DNA of 64,000 nt. It comes from Maniola hyperantus (lineage: Eukaryota > Arthropoda > Insecta > Lepidoptera > Nymphalidae). Positions within the stretch are counted from its first letter, which is position 1. Each line of letters opens with the position of its first letter. The translations under genes were made by a program, and so were the position numbers. Location of the stretch: positions 62,001 to 126,000 of the forward strand of contig NC_048548.1 of NCBI RefSeq assembly GCF_902806685.2, given 5' to 3'. Shown here in pieces: positions 51,401 through 54,299 of this stretch. Under the pieces are notes generated by a model. The model made no database searches and was not told the origin of the DNA. It saw only the letters and a program-made list of their open reading frames with translations.

Positions 51401-54216
51401 ACAATCATTTATGTATTAATCGTGGTACATGTGGTACTACCCGTAATTTACATTATGATATTTTGTCATTAAACCACGAACCAAAAAACATTTTGTCCGT
51501 TTAGGGGGCTTACACAGTACCGGGTGGTTCCGGGTGGTTAGACTCGCTACAATATTTATGTATTTACACAAAGAAGATTAATTCTAAAAATGAAATCGTC
51601 ACTCAAGAAACTACACCCAGTTTTTCATAGAAAATTTTCCGAAGATGAAAAGTTAATCTTGCTGTGTTTGATGGCAGTGTCTGGTAAGTAGACAACCATT
51701 CCCGTTGAGCCACACCGGCACCGACGACGCTGGCAGCTCGGCACTGTCCAGCGACCAACGTGAGAAGAAACCAGAATTAAATCTATAGAGGGCTGAAATC
51801 TATAAAGCGCATTTTGACTTTGCTCAGACTTAAGATTGAGTTAAAACGTGACAGATTTATGTGAGCGATATACATCTGTCTCGTTTTAACTCTGTCCTAA
51901 GTCTAAGCAAAGTCAGAGTGCGCTCTATATGTAGATGTTACCCTTAGAGTCGCTACAAACGGACATTCTTGACTCTTGTAAAGAGCCTGTATAGACTTTA
52001 AAATAACAACAAAAACTTGACATTTGACTATCATCATCAGTATCAACCGATAGATGTCTCGTAGCGACTTGCACGCGCCCCGCACCGCACCGCACCGCAC
52101 CGCACCGCACCGCACCGTCTACGAGGTCACCAGAAAGCGCAGCGTTGGAGTCTTCGGGACCCCGACGTCTATCGCTATCCGAGGGAGATTCCTTATTTTA
52201 CTATTGGAAAATATAACCTGGTGTAATTTCCCAAGTGACGATACACAAAACATTCAGTTCACTAACCTAAATAGATCAGTCATTCTCTAACAACAGTGTC
52301 GAGATATAAAGTACAGTCAGTCAGCACAGTTGTTGGCCAAGTGTGTCAGCTTGTTCATGAGCTCGCCGCCGAACGACTCGCGGTACTTCTGGCTGATGCT
52401 GTCGAGCAGCGCGTGGGGCGTCTCGTAGGTCCCGCTGGCGGCGGCGGCGGCGGCGGCGCCCAGGCCGGCGTCGTCGTGCCTGCGGCCCACCACGCGGAAG
52501 CCCGCGCGCGACATCTCCACGCAGTACTGCGAGTTCTCCAGAGTGGTCAGGTTGATGTACACCCGTCTGTTGCTGCTTCGCAAGGCGGACGACACCTGCG
52601 CGGACGCGACGTGTCTCCGGATGTCGTTGATGGCCGCCTCCGCTTCCAGCGGCCACGTCTCTTCGTCTAACACTCGCTCCGTCGACATTTTACCTGGAAA
52701 AAAAAGAATCATGTTTATTGAGATGTTATTGTACTGTTAATTATTATGGAATGGATTAACTATTCGCAAGCTAATTTGACTCTTAAGAGACAGGAGATGT
52801 AGTATTTAACACATGCGCAACATATTCTAGAATTAAGGCTGCATCGATAATAATGATGGCAATTTTTTCATCGTCAGGTTGAAATTCCTCCAAGACTGGA
52901 TAGACGAAGGCCCCCCGATAGTGTTCTGGATATCGGGCTTCTACTTCACGCAGTCGTTCCTCACGGGCGTGCTGCAGAACTACTCGCGCCACAACACCAT
53001 CCCCATCGACCAGCTGCACTTCGAGTTCAGCGTCACCGCGGCGGAGGCGACGTGCGAGGACGAGCCGGCCTTCGGGGTTTATTGTAAGGTGAGAAATATA
53101 ACATAGCGCATCGGATTATGAAATTTGGCTTTTAGAACTACGATCGGACATACTCCTTCTTCCATGTAGTTATTGAAAAATATGGGAACTAGGAGAGAAC
53201 CTTGTGGCATACCAGTTTTGTTAAAGACTATGAAGAAATTACTAGTAACACGAAACTAATAACTAAAAACTAATAACGCAGATTAAAGTTGGTCGATGAA
53301 AAAATCGCTTAGAAGACTATCAATTTAATTTTTCTTTATATGTATGTATTTGATTGATGTCTTTTTGAACATATCTGTACAACCTTGTTTTGCATTTACA
53401 AGCAGCAAACAGAAAAAATGGACAAGCAAGGTCAGGAACACAGTGTCTTCGTGTGGGTGAGTGTATAGGAATATAAAACAAGCATGTGTTTGTCGTTTCT
53501 ACTTATAGTTAGCATTAGCATTATTGTTTTAACTGACAAAACCATGTCCAAATGCCAACAGACACAACATGACACGCCTTGTTGCCGCTAGATCCCACCA
53601 CTGCAATCATGTTGGTAACAGGACATTTGTGAGTGAAGTCAGCGGCAGGTATCGTTCTGTGCGAGTGCTGACAGCATTTGCATATAAATGCGAAAGTGTG
53701 TTTGTTGTCTTGCCTTTGAACTGCTCATCCCTTTAACCGATTTTGACGAAACTCTACACAGAAATAGCTTACATACCGAGACAGACATATACTCTTGTAC
53801 TGAATATAATTAGAGTTCCCACAGGATTTTCAAAAACCCTAAATCCACGTGGACCAAGTAACACGCATGATCTACGACTTACGAAACACAATGAATACAA
53901 AATATGTTTTTGTGAACAGGGGCTGTTCCTGGAAGGCGCGCGATGGAACCGTGCCACGATGCAGCTGGACGAGTCCTACCCCAAGATCCTCTTCGACAGC
54001 ATCCCCATCATCTGGTTCCGCCCCGCGCTGCTGGCCGCCTTCGCCCCGCCGCCCGGCTACTTCTGCCCCATATACAAGACCAGCGAGAGGAAGGGCGTGC
54101 TGGCCACCACGGGCCACTCCAGCAACTTCGTCATATACATCACGCTGCGCTCGGACGCGCCTCCGAAGCACTGGGTCAACAGAGGGGTGGCCAGCTTGAC
54201 CCAGCTCGACGACTAG
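1..54216 (+). CDS. Axonemal dynein heavy chain, inner-arm DNAH3/7/12 group (66 exons, 5' end outside window)
   Basis: This is the motor subunit of a ciliary or flagellar inner-arm dynein. It hydrolyses ATP to slide doublet microtubules; in insects it is expected in sperm and chordotonal cilia. I read 66 exons, given in the block entries below, whose junction phases agree throughout. They give 3706 residues ending at TAG 54214-54216. Known DNAH3/7/12 proteins are about 4000 residues, so some 300-400 N-terminal residues lie upstream. Visible motifs in order are: AAA1 Walker A GPAGTGKTET with CFDEFNR; AAA2 GGKT with VFDGPVDAVW; AAA3 GPTGTGKSS with LFVDDLSMP; AAA4 GVGGSGRSS with FLFADNQ; a stalk with coiled coils; AAA5, AAA6, and the terminus NRGVASLTQLDD. 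The LCQLD-like end and KTSERKG fit DNAH3/7/12; which of the three needs a tree. Two introns use GC donors (3555 and 45396). Ten exons have nearby partial tandem copies. No stop interrupts the chosen exons, so the gene looks functional. Confidence 0.95.
744..815 (-). repeat. Antisense RTE-type tail fragment
   Basis: TTCCGACGAATTGAGAACCT followed by CCTCCTTTTTTTGAAGTCGG is the reverse complement of the tail seen at 6430. It lies in the intron 729-1122. Confidence 0.6.
2156..2830 (-). mobile_element. Jockey-type non-LTR reverse transcriptase fragment
   Basis: On the minus strand the frame shows DFTSAFDKVHH, then VPQGSHLGPVLFVLFINDI, both hallmarks of jockey-clade reverse transcriptases, followed by WCERNSIYAS. 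The catalytic aspartate motif is degraded (LLFAENMKIF in place of FADD). Frame breaks around 2530-2570 show it is a fossil. It lies in the dynein intron 2141-3291, opposite to the gene. Confidence 0.8.
3048..3230. mobile_element. Lep1-like (Helitron-type) repeat
   Basis: Begins ACTAGCTTATGCTCGCGACT TCGTCCGCGTGG and continues with CCCCCTTAGGGGTTGAA and GCCCGATCCGTCCAATAGTT. Read on the other strand it ends in a hairpin and CTAG followed by T, as Helitron-like elements do. It stops about 60 bases before the acceptor of exon 3292. Confidence 0.65.
3770..4243 (+). repeat. Four 125-bp tandem copies of the 3' part of dynein exon 3705-3862 with its donor
   Basis: Units begin at 3770, 3895, 4020 and 4145. 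Each holds about 93 exon bases (YFSMGAMLAG to FYDGYEKW), the donor TG|GTAGCT and about 30 intron bases. The first unit is in the real exon. Copies 2-4 share GCCGGTGTCCAG where the exon has GCTGGCGTCGAG, so they were amplified from one diverged unit. A (GTAGTG)n simple repeat follows at 4236-4282. Confidence 0.9.
4409..4626. mobile_element. Lep1-like repeat, nearly complete
   Basis: Starts ACTAGAGGATGCCCGCGACT, holds AAAAAGTAGCCTATGTCCTT and the (GACA)n stretch, and ends CATTTATAATATTAAGTATG. It lies in the dynein intron 3863-5020, after the exon copies. Confidence 0.7.
4640..4830. repeat. Lepidopteran dispersed repeat (CACTCACTGAC to TTCCTTTTGAGGTAC type)
   Basis: Contains AGAAATACCACTCACTCACT, (ACAG)n, CAACAAAGTAATCTTATAAG and TTTTTCCTTTTGAGGTAC. 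Related copies lie near 50765-50900 (inverted), 55430-55560 and 62030-62110. Confidence 0.55.
6430..6670 (+). repeat. RTE-type 3' tail repeat
   Basis: TTAACCGACTTCAAAAAAGG AGGAGG, then a T-rich stretch, GATTACTCGAAGACGCCTGG and ATTTGGTGAAGATCTGATGA. It is a common lepidopteran repeat and matches the fragment at 744-815 in the opposite sense. It directly follows dynein exon 6216-6393. Confidence 0.6.
6758..7032. repeat. Fold-back element (long imperfect palindrome)
   Basis: The outer arms ACAAAAAAAATAAAAACCGA and the complementary CGGTTTTTATTTTTTTTGT, and the inner arms GTTCCATAATAATAC with GTATTATTATGGAAC-like sequence, pair across about 270 bases. This is a MITE-like hairpin element in the dynein intron 6394-8828. 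Confidence 0.6.
7033..8828. other. AT-rich intron with no recognised feature
   Basis: I see no coding exon, tRNA or clear mobile element here. A short CCTAA-rich patch (CACCCTAACCTAACCCTACC) sits at about 7196. The region ends at the acceptor GTCGGCAG of exon 8829. Confidence 0.5.
10495..10830 (-). mobile_element. Jockey-type reverse transcriptase fragment
   Basis: Minus-strand frame shows NYRPISVLTTYSKASKVERM, NRHNVLSENQLSFRRGKSTE and DAISLLTDEI, the fingers region of non-LTR reverse transcriptases. It is truncated at both ends and lies in the dynein intron 10323-12222. Sequence to about 11030 may continue the same element. Confidence 0.75.
11105..11852. mobile_element. Lep1/Helitron-like repeat, extended copy
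   Basis: Starts with TATAAAAGAGAAATACCACT and has repeated blocks (CTAAGGGGGTGAAATGGGG, GGTAGGTTCTTTCTAG occurs twice or more). It ends ACGCGGACGAAGTCACGGGC then CTAG. Internal direct duplication explains its 750-bp length. It lies in the dynein intron 10323-12222. Confidence 0.55.
12278..12539 (+). repeat. Tandem copy of the middle of dynein exon 12223-12421
   Basis: CAACTGGATCTCGCAGCTGC onward recurs at 12431, 153 bases later, for about 109 bases, then stops at GGGCCG before the donor of the original. There is a single base difference (GAA to GAG). It starts only nine bases into the intron. Confidence 0.88.
12541..14139. other. Intron stretch without recognised genes
   Basis: Part of the 9-kb intron before AAA1. 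Several open frames occur (for example 13566-13958) but none shows a family motif. Internal near-repeats such as CCAATGGGGCCATCGTGGAA and CCCATGGGGCAATGGTGCAA suggest old repeat DNA. Confidence 0.4.
14140..14850 (+). mobile_element. C-terminal fragment of a jockey-like non-LTR ORF2
   Basis: Plus-strand frames with shifts show KAHKALGFIMRASR, LEYAVKYGT and YIADICFLLNIARGSIDCPE, the region after reverse transcriptase in jockey-like elements. Several stops and frameshifts occur. It lies in the 9-kb intron before AAA1. Confidence 0.7.
15255..15546. mobile_element. Lep1-like repeat split by a non-LTR tail
   Basis: The left part (AAAGGTGACTGACTGACTGA TCTATC) and right part (AACGCACAGCTCAAACTACT to GCGAGCATAAGCTCTAG) form one element, as the uninterrupted copy at 43565-43793 shows. 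Between them, 15297-15398 holds a non-LTR tail ending in (ATTCT)n; CTATC flanks the insert on both sides. Confidence 0.65.
15297..15398 (+). mobile_element. Non-LTR 3' tail with (ATTCT)n end, inserted in a Lep1-like repeat
   Basis: GGTAAATTAAATCTACCCGA, then TTGTAAAAAGTCTACTTGAA and (ATTCT)n. The same tail is at 21000-21190. Its insertion point splits an older repeat, so it came later. Confidence 0.65.
16582..16700 (+). rRNA. 5S rRNA-like sequence, full length (orphan copy or pseudogene)
   Basis: A 119-base segment follows the insect 5S rRNA from end to end. It includes GTTAAGCAACATC (A-box region), GGCGCGGTCAATACTTGG and ATGGGTGACCTCCTGG (C-box region), and ends CGTGGCGTTGGC. The 5' strand reads GCTGATG where 5S normally has GCCAACG. 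These changes are mainly transitions and still allow G-T wobble pairing with the 3' end. A T5 run at 16701-16705 could end RNA polymerase III transcription. It sits alone inside a degenerate retroelement within a dynein intron, so a dispersed copy is more likely than a member of the functional 5S array. Confidence 0.75.
17935..18060. repeat. Dispersed repeat shared with 54855-54990
   Basis: GTGATTGGCTGAATTTGTGC with TGTTGCAACGATGCATTGTG and GATTGCGATCGTCACA recurs inverted at 54855-54990 (GCACAAATTCAGCCAATCAG-like). Both are non-coding. Confidence 0.5.
21000..21190 (+). mobile_element. Non-LTR 3' tail with (ATTCT)n end
   Basis: Contains CCGCCGAGTTTCTTGCTGG, TCTTCTCGGTAGGAACGGCA, TTGTAAAAAGTCTACTTGAA and ends in TATTCTATTCTATTCTA. 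It lies about 260 bases upstream of the AAA1 P-loop exon. Confidence 0.65.
21453..23512 (+). CDS. Dynein exons: AAA1, the main ATPase site
   Basis: Exons 21453-21621, 21838-22031, 22459-22587, 22999-23200 and 23360-23512 encode about residues 1017-1298. The first carries the P-loop GPAGTGKTET followed by FNCSDGLDYKALGKFF. The second carries Walker B as CFDEFNRIELEVLSVVAQQI and ends in the sensor segment ITMNPG. The third continues YAGRTELPDNLK and VAMMVPDYAM, a signature of axonemal heavy chains. The fourth holds HYDYGMRAVKSVL. All catalytic residues expected for ATP hydrolysis are present. The exon at 22459-22587 is followed by two imperfect tandem copies. The upstream intron is 9 kb, by far the longest in the gene, and is filled with transposon remnants. 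Confidence 0.96.
22478..22850 (+). repeat. Three tandem copies of dynein AAA1 exon 22459-22587, each with its own splice signals
   Basis: Units start at 22478, 22617 and 22756 (139 bases apart); the third is shortened and diverged. The 29-base spacer GTGAGTTGCCAATC then TTCTTTTGCCACCAG forms a donor followed by an acceptor-like pyrimidine tract. Using the copy at 22617-22726 (110 bases) would meet TGA after five codons. Confidence 0.88.
23641..23772. repeat. Three 44-bp tandem repeats in intron
   Basis: GGCCCAGTACCGACGCGACG GCCCGCGG onward recurs at 23641, 23685 and 23729. It is GC-rich and not exon-derived as far as I can see. It lies in the dynein intron 23513-24001. Confidence 0.88.
24002..25641 (+). 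CDS. Dynein exons: AAA2
   Basis: Exons 24002-24225, 24295-24463, 24637-24742, 25063-25229 and 25527-25641 encode about residues 1299-1558. The P-loop is VGAPMGGKTQAY within LVRHGFMIVG. Downstream are NPKAITLGQLYGCFD, WIVFDGPVDAVWIENMNTVL, DDNKKLCLMSGEII and PATVSRCGMIYMEP. AAA2 in dyneins binds ATP in a mainly structural role. The first exon of the block ends in the middle of a tryptophan codon, which the next exon completes. The exon ending at 24742 has an exact tandem copy of its last 62 bases plus donor at 24771-24856. Confidence 0.96.
24681..24856 (+). repeat. Exact tandem copy of the end of dynein exon 24637-24742 and its donor
   Basis: ATTCGCTTCCCCGGCTACCG and onward recurs 90 bases later at 24771 and runs to ATCACTATA, including the donor TTAG|GTATGG. 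It has no new acceptor. Confidence 0.9.
26130..26335 (+). pseudogene. Crypton-like tyrosine recombinase, N-terminal fragment
   Basis: After an ATG near 26138 (MSNFDPFDFEFL, then a stop), a second frame reads KSRYISTYDEFIAWREEN and NSYSENV. This resembles the SAM-like N-terminal domain of crypton-type tyrosine recombinases common in arthropod genomes (pattern YxxxYxxFxxW then SENV). Frame breaks and loss of the catalytic domain mark it as dead. It lies in the dynein intron 25642-26687. The call rests on a short match. Confidence 0.4.
26688..29876 (+). CDS. Dynein exons: AAA3
   Basis: Exons 26688-26902, 27007-27213, 27300-27371, 27710-27853, 28162-28347, 28618-28844, 29592-29655 and 29760-29876 encode about residues 1559-1969. 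AAA3 is the regulatory nucleotide site that gates release from the microtubule. It is recognised by GPTGTGKSSLVLDFLLSLPK, INFSARTTANQTQDIIMSK, LFVDDLSMPQKEQWGAQPPL and ELLRQWIDHGHWYD. It continues with PPGGGSNLISSRLTRH and HYLFNLRDFARVI. The acceptor before 29760 reads TTCGAG, an unusual GAG in place of YAG, chosen because it alone restores VLTELGYVPEG in frame. The upstream intron is short and pyrimidine-poor there. Confidence 0.94.
29117..29337. mobile_element. Lep1-like repeat
   Basis: ACTAGCTGATGCCCGCGACT to CATTTATAATATTAGTATGG, with the GTAGCCTATGTCCTTCCCCG core. It is in the dynein intron 28845-29591. Confidence 0.7.
29900..30100. mobile_element. RTE-like 3' fragment with internal 49-bp tandem copy
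   Basis: The frame RRPMGRWVLELRPRTRKRSV and GRPPAGGTEHAYV resembles the end of RTE-type ORFs. The 49-base piece AGTGTAGGACGACCTCCAGC onward is present twice in tandem, at 29961 and 30010. It lies in the dynein intron 29877-30379. Confidence 0.5.
30380..32360 (+). CDS. Dynein exons: AAA4
   Basis: Exons 30380-30527, 30718-30806, 30905-31018, 31261-31386, 31770-31930 and 32217-32360 encode about residues 1970-2230. AAA4 shows the P-loop variant GVGGSGRSS, with Arg where other sites have Lys-Ser/Thr, as usual for axonemal heavy chains. It also shows VFLFADNQIMYEGMVEDIN, MLLNTGDIPNLY, LAMSPIGDSFRNRLRMFPSL and INCCTIDW. The last exon, 32217-32360, is the first of seven tandem copies of a 161-bp unit. 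Its acceptor CGGCAG and its link to exon 33625 (QLSDR then FYSEQNRK) are consistent with DNAH homologues, so copy one with its own donor, or its acceptor with the final donor at 33327, is the expected product. Confidence 0.94.
32223..33349 (+). repeat. Seven tandem 161-bp copies of dynein exon 32217-32360 with donor
   Basis: Units start at 32223, 32384, 32545, 32706, 32867, 33028 and 33189. Each has 138 exon bases (AGCATGGCC to CAGCGACAG) and a 23-base spacer GTGACTACCGCCATACAGAC TAG. I see no differences between the copies until the seventh, whose donor continues GTCACTACTG, presumably the original intron. Each exon copy is 46 codons with matching ends. Reading through a spacer meets TGA at once. 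Confidence 0.95.
33625..37130 (+). CDS. Dynein exons: stalk coiled coils and microtubule-binding domain
   Basis: Exons 33625-33744, 34594-34759, 35601-35853, 36078-36204, 36400-36511, 36583-36696 and 36953-37130 encode about residues 2231-2586. They form the antiparallel stalk and its tip. The first coil holds VTPTSYLELI and QVAVMQQNLIDLQP. The region around the tip is recognised from DITLVKSMKNPPAGVKLVME, VCVMKGIK, EDYWGPSQKMLGD and SLKNYDKDNIP. The second coil follows VAPKKAALAEAEGEL and includes LEDEIDLCSTKLSRAEQLI, then GGLGGEKARWTE leads into AAA5. Exon 34594-34759 is bracketed by a 29-bp direct repeat that supplies both its acceptor context and the bases at its donor. The acceptor before 36400 is AAAG rather than YAG, forced by frame. 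Confidence 0.94.
33966..34184. mobile_element. Lep1-like repeat
   Basis: ACTAGATGATACCCGCGACT to CATTTATAATATTAGTATGG. It is in the dynein intron 33745-34593. Confidence 0.7.
34573..34780 (+). repeat. 29-bp direct repeat bracketing dynein exon 34594-34759
   Basis: CAGAAAGAGGTACAATTCCA GATACGAGAC occurs at 34573 and again at 34751, 178 bases apart. The left copy supplies the acceptor (ATTCCAG); the right copy supplies the exon end and donor (AAAGAG|GTACAA). The second unit decays after GTGATGCAGCAG near 34800. Confidence 0.82.
35135..35360. repeat. Dispersed repeat, diverged copy of the 50389 family
   Basis: Contains GCGATCTTACCTGGTGGTAA GTGAT, GGTATCATGCCGAAACACTG and GAAGCCTCCCACCAG. It is in the dynein intron 34760-35600. 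Confidence 0.5.
37293..41176 (+). CDS. Dynein exons: AAA5
   Basis: Exons 37293-37397, 37735-37896, 38468-38654, 39924-40044, 40269-40436 and 40941-41176 encode about residues 2587-2913. The segment is identified by GDVLLSAGFIAYLGPYTVSY, RRWPLMIDPQ, VLESAIQLGLPVMLENV, FRFFITSRLSNPHYLPE and VTLLNFMITPQGLQDQLLG. It continues with KTLKEIEDKILE-like KRTLKEIEDKILE and FFCISDLANIDPMYQYSLNW. AAA5 does not hydrolyse ATP and supports the buttress that contacts the stalk. Exon 38468-38654 is followed by two 59-bp tandem copies of its end plus donor. Confidence 0.95.
38624..38800 (+). repeat. Three 59-bp tandem copies of the end of dynein exon 38468-38654 and donor
   Basis: TCGAACCGGTGCT recurs at 38624, 38683 and 38742. 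Each unit includes TATCTTTAG|GTGAGACTGA, so three equal donors follow one another. Copies 2 and 3 share the differences CTACTGACA versus CTGCTGAGA. Confidence 0.9.
38925..39356. repeat. AT-rich block of ATCTATT / AATAGAT repeats
   Basis: Dense inverted words (ATCTATTCTAATAGAT) recur many times. The block is bounded by similar direct repeats (TCTAATAGATTGGGGCAT and CCCAATAATACCTACTAC) at about 38945-39010 and 39298-39355. It is in the dynein intron 38655-39923. Confidence 0.6.
39515..39660 (+). mobile_element. Non-LTR ORF2 C-terminal tail fragment
   Basis: Reads RLSKVSNSFARNSILFYNKL then PEDILEMSLNKFKVFIKRKL, a common end of jockey-like ORF2 proteins. It is isolated in the dynein intron 38655-39923, and no upstream coding part is attached. 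Confidence 0.6.
40643..40797. mobile_element. Short TIR element (MITE), 155 bp
   Basis: The left end TATAGTACACGACAGGTCGA is inverted at the right end (TCGACCTGTCACGTACTATA) with one mismatch. The interior is GC-rich (ACCCGGTGCGGGATAGCGCA). Diverged partial copies occur at 61588-61672 and about 63698-63800. Confidence 0.6.
41410..41515. repeat. Inverted repeat hairpin
   Basis: AACTTGACGCGTGAATGAGT plus TTTTGGCACCA pairs with TGGTGCCAACATGTTAGTCA CGCGTCAAGTT. It is a MITE-like hairpin in the dynein intron 41177-42290. The rest of that intron, 41640-42240, is GC-rich in its right half and unidentified; an LTR-derived origin is possible. Confidence 0.45.
42291..45685 (+). CDS. Dynein exons: AAA6
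   Basis: Exons 42291-42474, 42861-42997, 43909-44046, 44307-44544, 44666-44873, 45145-45395 and 45528-45685 encode about residues 2914-3351. Signatures are CRSLFEKDKLIFSLVL, FLLTGGVALENPHENPAP, NCCSPLIFILSPGSDPMSGL, GWVVLQNCHV, WLTSYPSKAFPVTVLQNGVK and GPLGWNIQYEFNESDLRI. The block closes with FDALNYLAGECNYGGRVTD. The exon ending at 45395 uses the donor CAG|GCGAGC; joining to ATGTTCCTC at 45528 gives the conserved LQMFLTEY, and no nearby GT donor does so. Exons 42861-42997 and 44307-44544 have downstream partial copies. Confidence 0.95.
42888..43200 (+). repeat. Tandem copy of dynein exon 42861-42997 end, 150 bp apart
   Basis: TTCCTGCTGACGGGCGGTGT and onward recurs at 43038 with scattered changes (CTGGTCGG to CTGGGCGG) and a 4-base insertion before the donor. 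The spacer GTGAGCGATCTGACATTACT recurs too. The copy lacks an acceptor. Confidence 0.88.
43565..43793. mobile_element. Lep1-like repeat, opposite orientation
   Basis: From TATATATAAAAGGAAAAGGT through (GACT)n and CTGGACGGATCGGGCTGAAA to GCGAGCATAAGCTAG and T. It is an intact relative of the split copy at 15255 and lies in the dynein intron 42998-43908. Confidence 0.65.
44437..44592 (+). repeat. Short copy of dynein exon 44307-44544 inside its own intron
   Basis: CTCATCTTCATCCTGTCGCC CGGCTCC to CATGTCGGGG recurs at 44552, 41 bases long and 115 bases from the original, starting eight bases after the donor. Confidence 0.8.
45765..45957. mobile_element. Lep1-like repeat, opposite orientation
   Basis: ATACTATAAATGCGAAAGTG to AACGAAGTCGTGAGCATCCT CTAG. 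It begins about 80 bases after exon 45528-45685. Confidence 0.65.
46032..46276 (+). repeat. Copy of the acceptor and start of dynein exon 46047-46206
   Basis: GTGTTCTGTGAACAGTTACT CGTTCTCTCCGAGCGG recurs at 46236, 204 bases later. Unlike the other cases it copies the acceptor side. The copy would be read only if the exon were skipped. Confidence 0.82.
46047..54216 (+). CDS. Dynein exons: C-terminal domain
   Basis: Exons 46047-46206, 49437-49628, 49931-50139, 52878-53088 and 53920-54216 encode about residues 3352-3706. Landmarks are EVFGLHDNADITKDNKET, QYYNSMNTVLKQELIRYNRL, SYPSMKPLGSYVADLLARL, WIDEGPPIVFWISGFYFTQS and GLFLEGARWNRATMQ. The last exon ends KTSERKGVLATTGHSSNFV, then NRGVASLTQLDD and TAG. 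The intron 46207-49436 carries the Polinton-like element. The intron 50140-52877 carries the antisense GSKIP gene. A poly-glycine and alanine stretch around 49475-49515 (GGGEGAEGGG) looks like a lineage-specific loop insertion. Confidence 0.95.
46583..46714. repeat. Left terminal inverted repeat of the Polinton-like element
   Basis: Begins AGTAGTGTATAATTGGGCAT and ends ..CATGATTTAGT. It also contains an internal fold-back around TTTCACTTCGTTCACGAAAC. The middle part, CTTCGTTCACGAAACATGC and onward, is missing from the right-hand copy. Confidence 0.82.
46841..47290 (+). pseudogene. Broken Polinton-type DNA-packaging ATPase (FtsK/HerA-like)
   Basis: The frame begins at an ATG at 46841 and shows Walker A GPSNCGKTN at about 46958-46984. 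It shows Walker B VIIFDDV at about 47165-47185, followed by a MGRHK motif. This arrangement is characteristic of the Polinton and polinton-like virus packaging ATPase. In-frame stops occur between the two motifs (near 47018 and 47044), and homology ends at about 47280 where a SINE is inserted. It cannot make a working protein. Capsid, protease, integrase and polymerase genes are not seen. Confidence 0.72.
47320..47525 (+). mobile_element. SINE body, 5' truncated, inside the Polinton-like element
   Basis: Contains TTTAACGGTGAAGGAAAACA TCGTGAGGAAACCTGCATGC, TCACTCTGAGAGGAGACCCG and GTGATGGGTTGATCAAGATG. It lacks the tRNA-like head and ends in (GAT)n. Confidence 0.6.
47772..47995. mobile_element. 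Lep1-like repeat inside the Polinton-like element
   Basis: ACTAGATGATGCCCGCGACT to CACATTTATAATATTAATAT. Its middle (AATCCAGGGTGTAATCTATC) differs from the other copies. Confidence 0.65.
48590..48905 (-). mobile_element. SINE, antisense, inside the Polinton-like element
   Basis: On the plus strand it reads CACTGCTGGAAAATGGCCTC, then GCATGCGGGTTTCCTCACGA TGTTTTCC and AGATCCGAACTCCGGACC, which is the reverse complement of the same SINE family. Confidence 0.55.
49153..49250. repeat. Right terminal inverted repeat of the Polinton-like element
   Basis: Reads as the reverse complement of the left repeat, with about 37 internal bases lost. Ends CCCAATTATACACTACT next to the GGCGAT target duplication. 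Confidence 0.82.
50389..50600. repeat. Dispersed repeat (GTTAGCCCTTGACTGCAATC family)
   Basis: Contains TCACCTGGTGGTAAGTGACG, GCATCGTACCGGAACGCTAA and TAGCCTGCCACCAG. Related copies are at 35135-35360 and 63210-63300. Confidence 0.5.
51081..51235. repeat. Three 51-bp tandem repeats in intron
   Basis: ATCGCAATTGGCAATATTGC TACGCAAG and GTCGTGTAAAG recur at 51081, 51132 and 51183. Just upstream, CGTATAGCACATGTAA is repeated three times at 50915-50965. Confidence 0.88.
51801..51929. mobile_element. Fold-back MITE
   Basis: The left arm GCGCATTTTGACTTTGCTCA with AGTTAAAACGTGACAGA pairs with the right arm TCTGTCTCGTTTTAAC and TAAGCAAAGTCAGAGTGCGC. A diverged relative lies at about 49690-49820. Confidence 0.55.
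52079..52117. repeat. (CGCAC)n simple repeat
   Basis: Seven or more units of CGCAC, about 200 bases downstream (in GSKIP orientation) of the GSKIP stop codon. Confidence 0.85.
52317..52688 (-). CDS. GSKIP: GSKIP-domain protein (GSK3-beta interaction protein homologue), nested antisense in dynein intron
   Basis: An intact 123-residue frame lies on the minus strand of the dynein intron 50140-52877. It matches the GSKIP fold in order: EAEAAINDI near residue 15, then RRVYINLTTLENSQYCVEMS, AGFRVVG, TYETPHALLDSISQKYRESF and GGELMNKLTHL near the end. Vertebrate GSKIP (139 residues) anchors PKA and binds GSK3-beta, restraining its kinase activity. The C-terminal LLDSISQKYRESFGGELMNKL corresponds to the GSK3-binding helix. 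I chose the ATG at 52688, which has AAA before it. The minus strand just upstream reads a pyrimidine tract and CCAG, so a 5' untranslated exon probably exists further right. An alanine and glycine run (GLGAAAAAAAS) sits mid-protein. I infer function from family resemblance only. Confidence 0.78.
   Translation of the reverse strand: MSTERVLDEETWPLEAEAAINDIRRHVASAQVSSALRSSNRRVYINLTTLENSQYCVEMSRAGFRVVGRRHDDAGLGAAAAAAASGTYETPHALLDSISQKYRESFGGELMNKLTHLANNCAD
53683..53875. mobile_element. Lep1-like repeat, diverged, opposite orientation
   Basis: ATAAATGCGAAAGTGTGTTT to AATCCACGTGGACCAAGTAA. The CTAG end has decayed. It ends about 45 bases before the last dynein exon. Confidence 0.5.
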
Positions 54217-54282
54217 ACATTACTTTGTGATTACAGATGTACGAAGAATATTATGTGTGTGCAATAATTAAACGCCAATTAA

Positions 54283-54288
54283 AATAAA
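54283..54288 (+). terminator. Probable poly(A) signal of the dynein gene
   Basis: AATAAA lies 67 bases after the dynein stop codon, in a short AT-rich 3' untranslated region. No other hexamer of this kind sits closer to the stop. The position is typical for an insect 3' end, but no transcript data support it here. Confidence 0.6.
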
Positions 54289-54299
54289 TAGATAATTCT

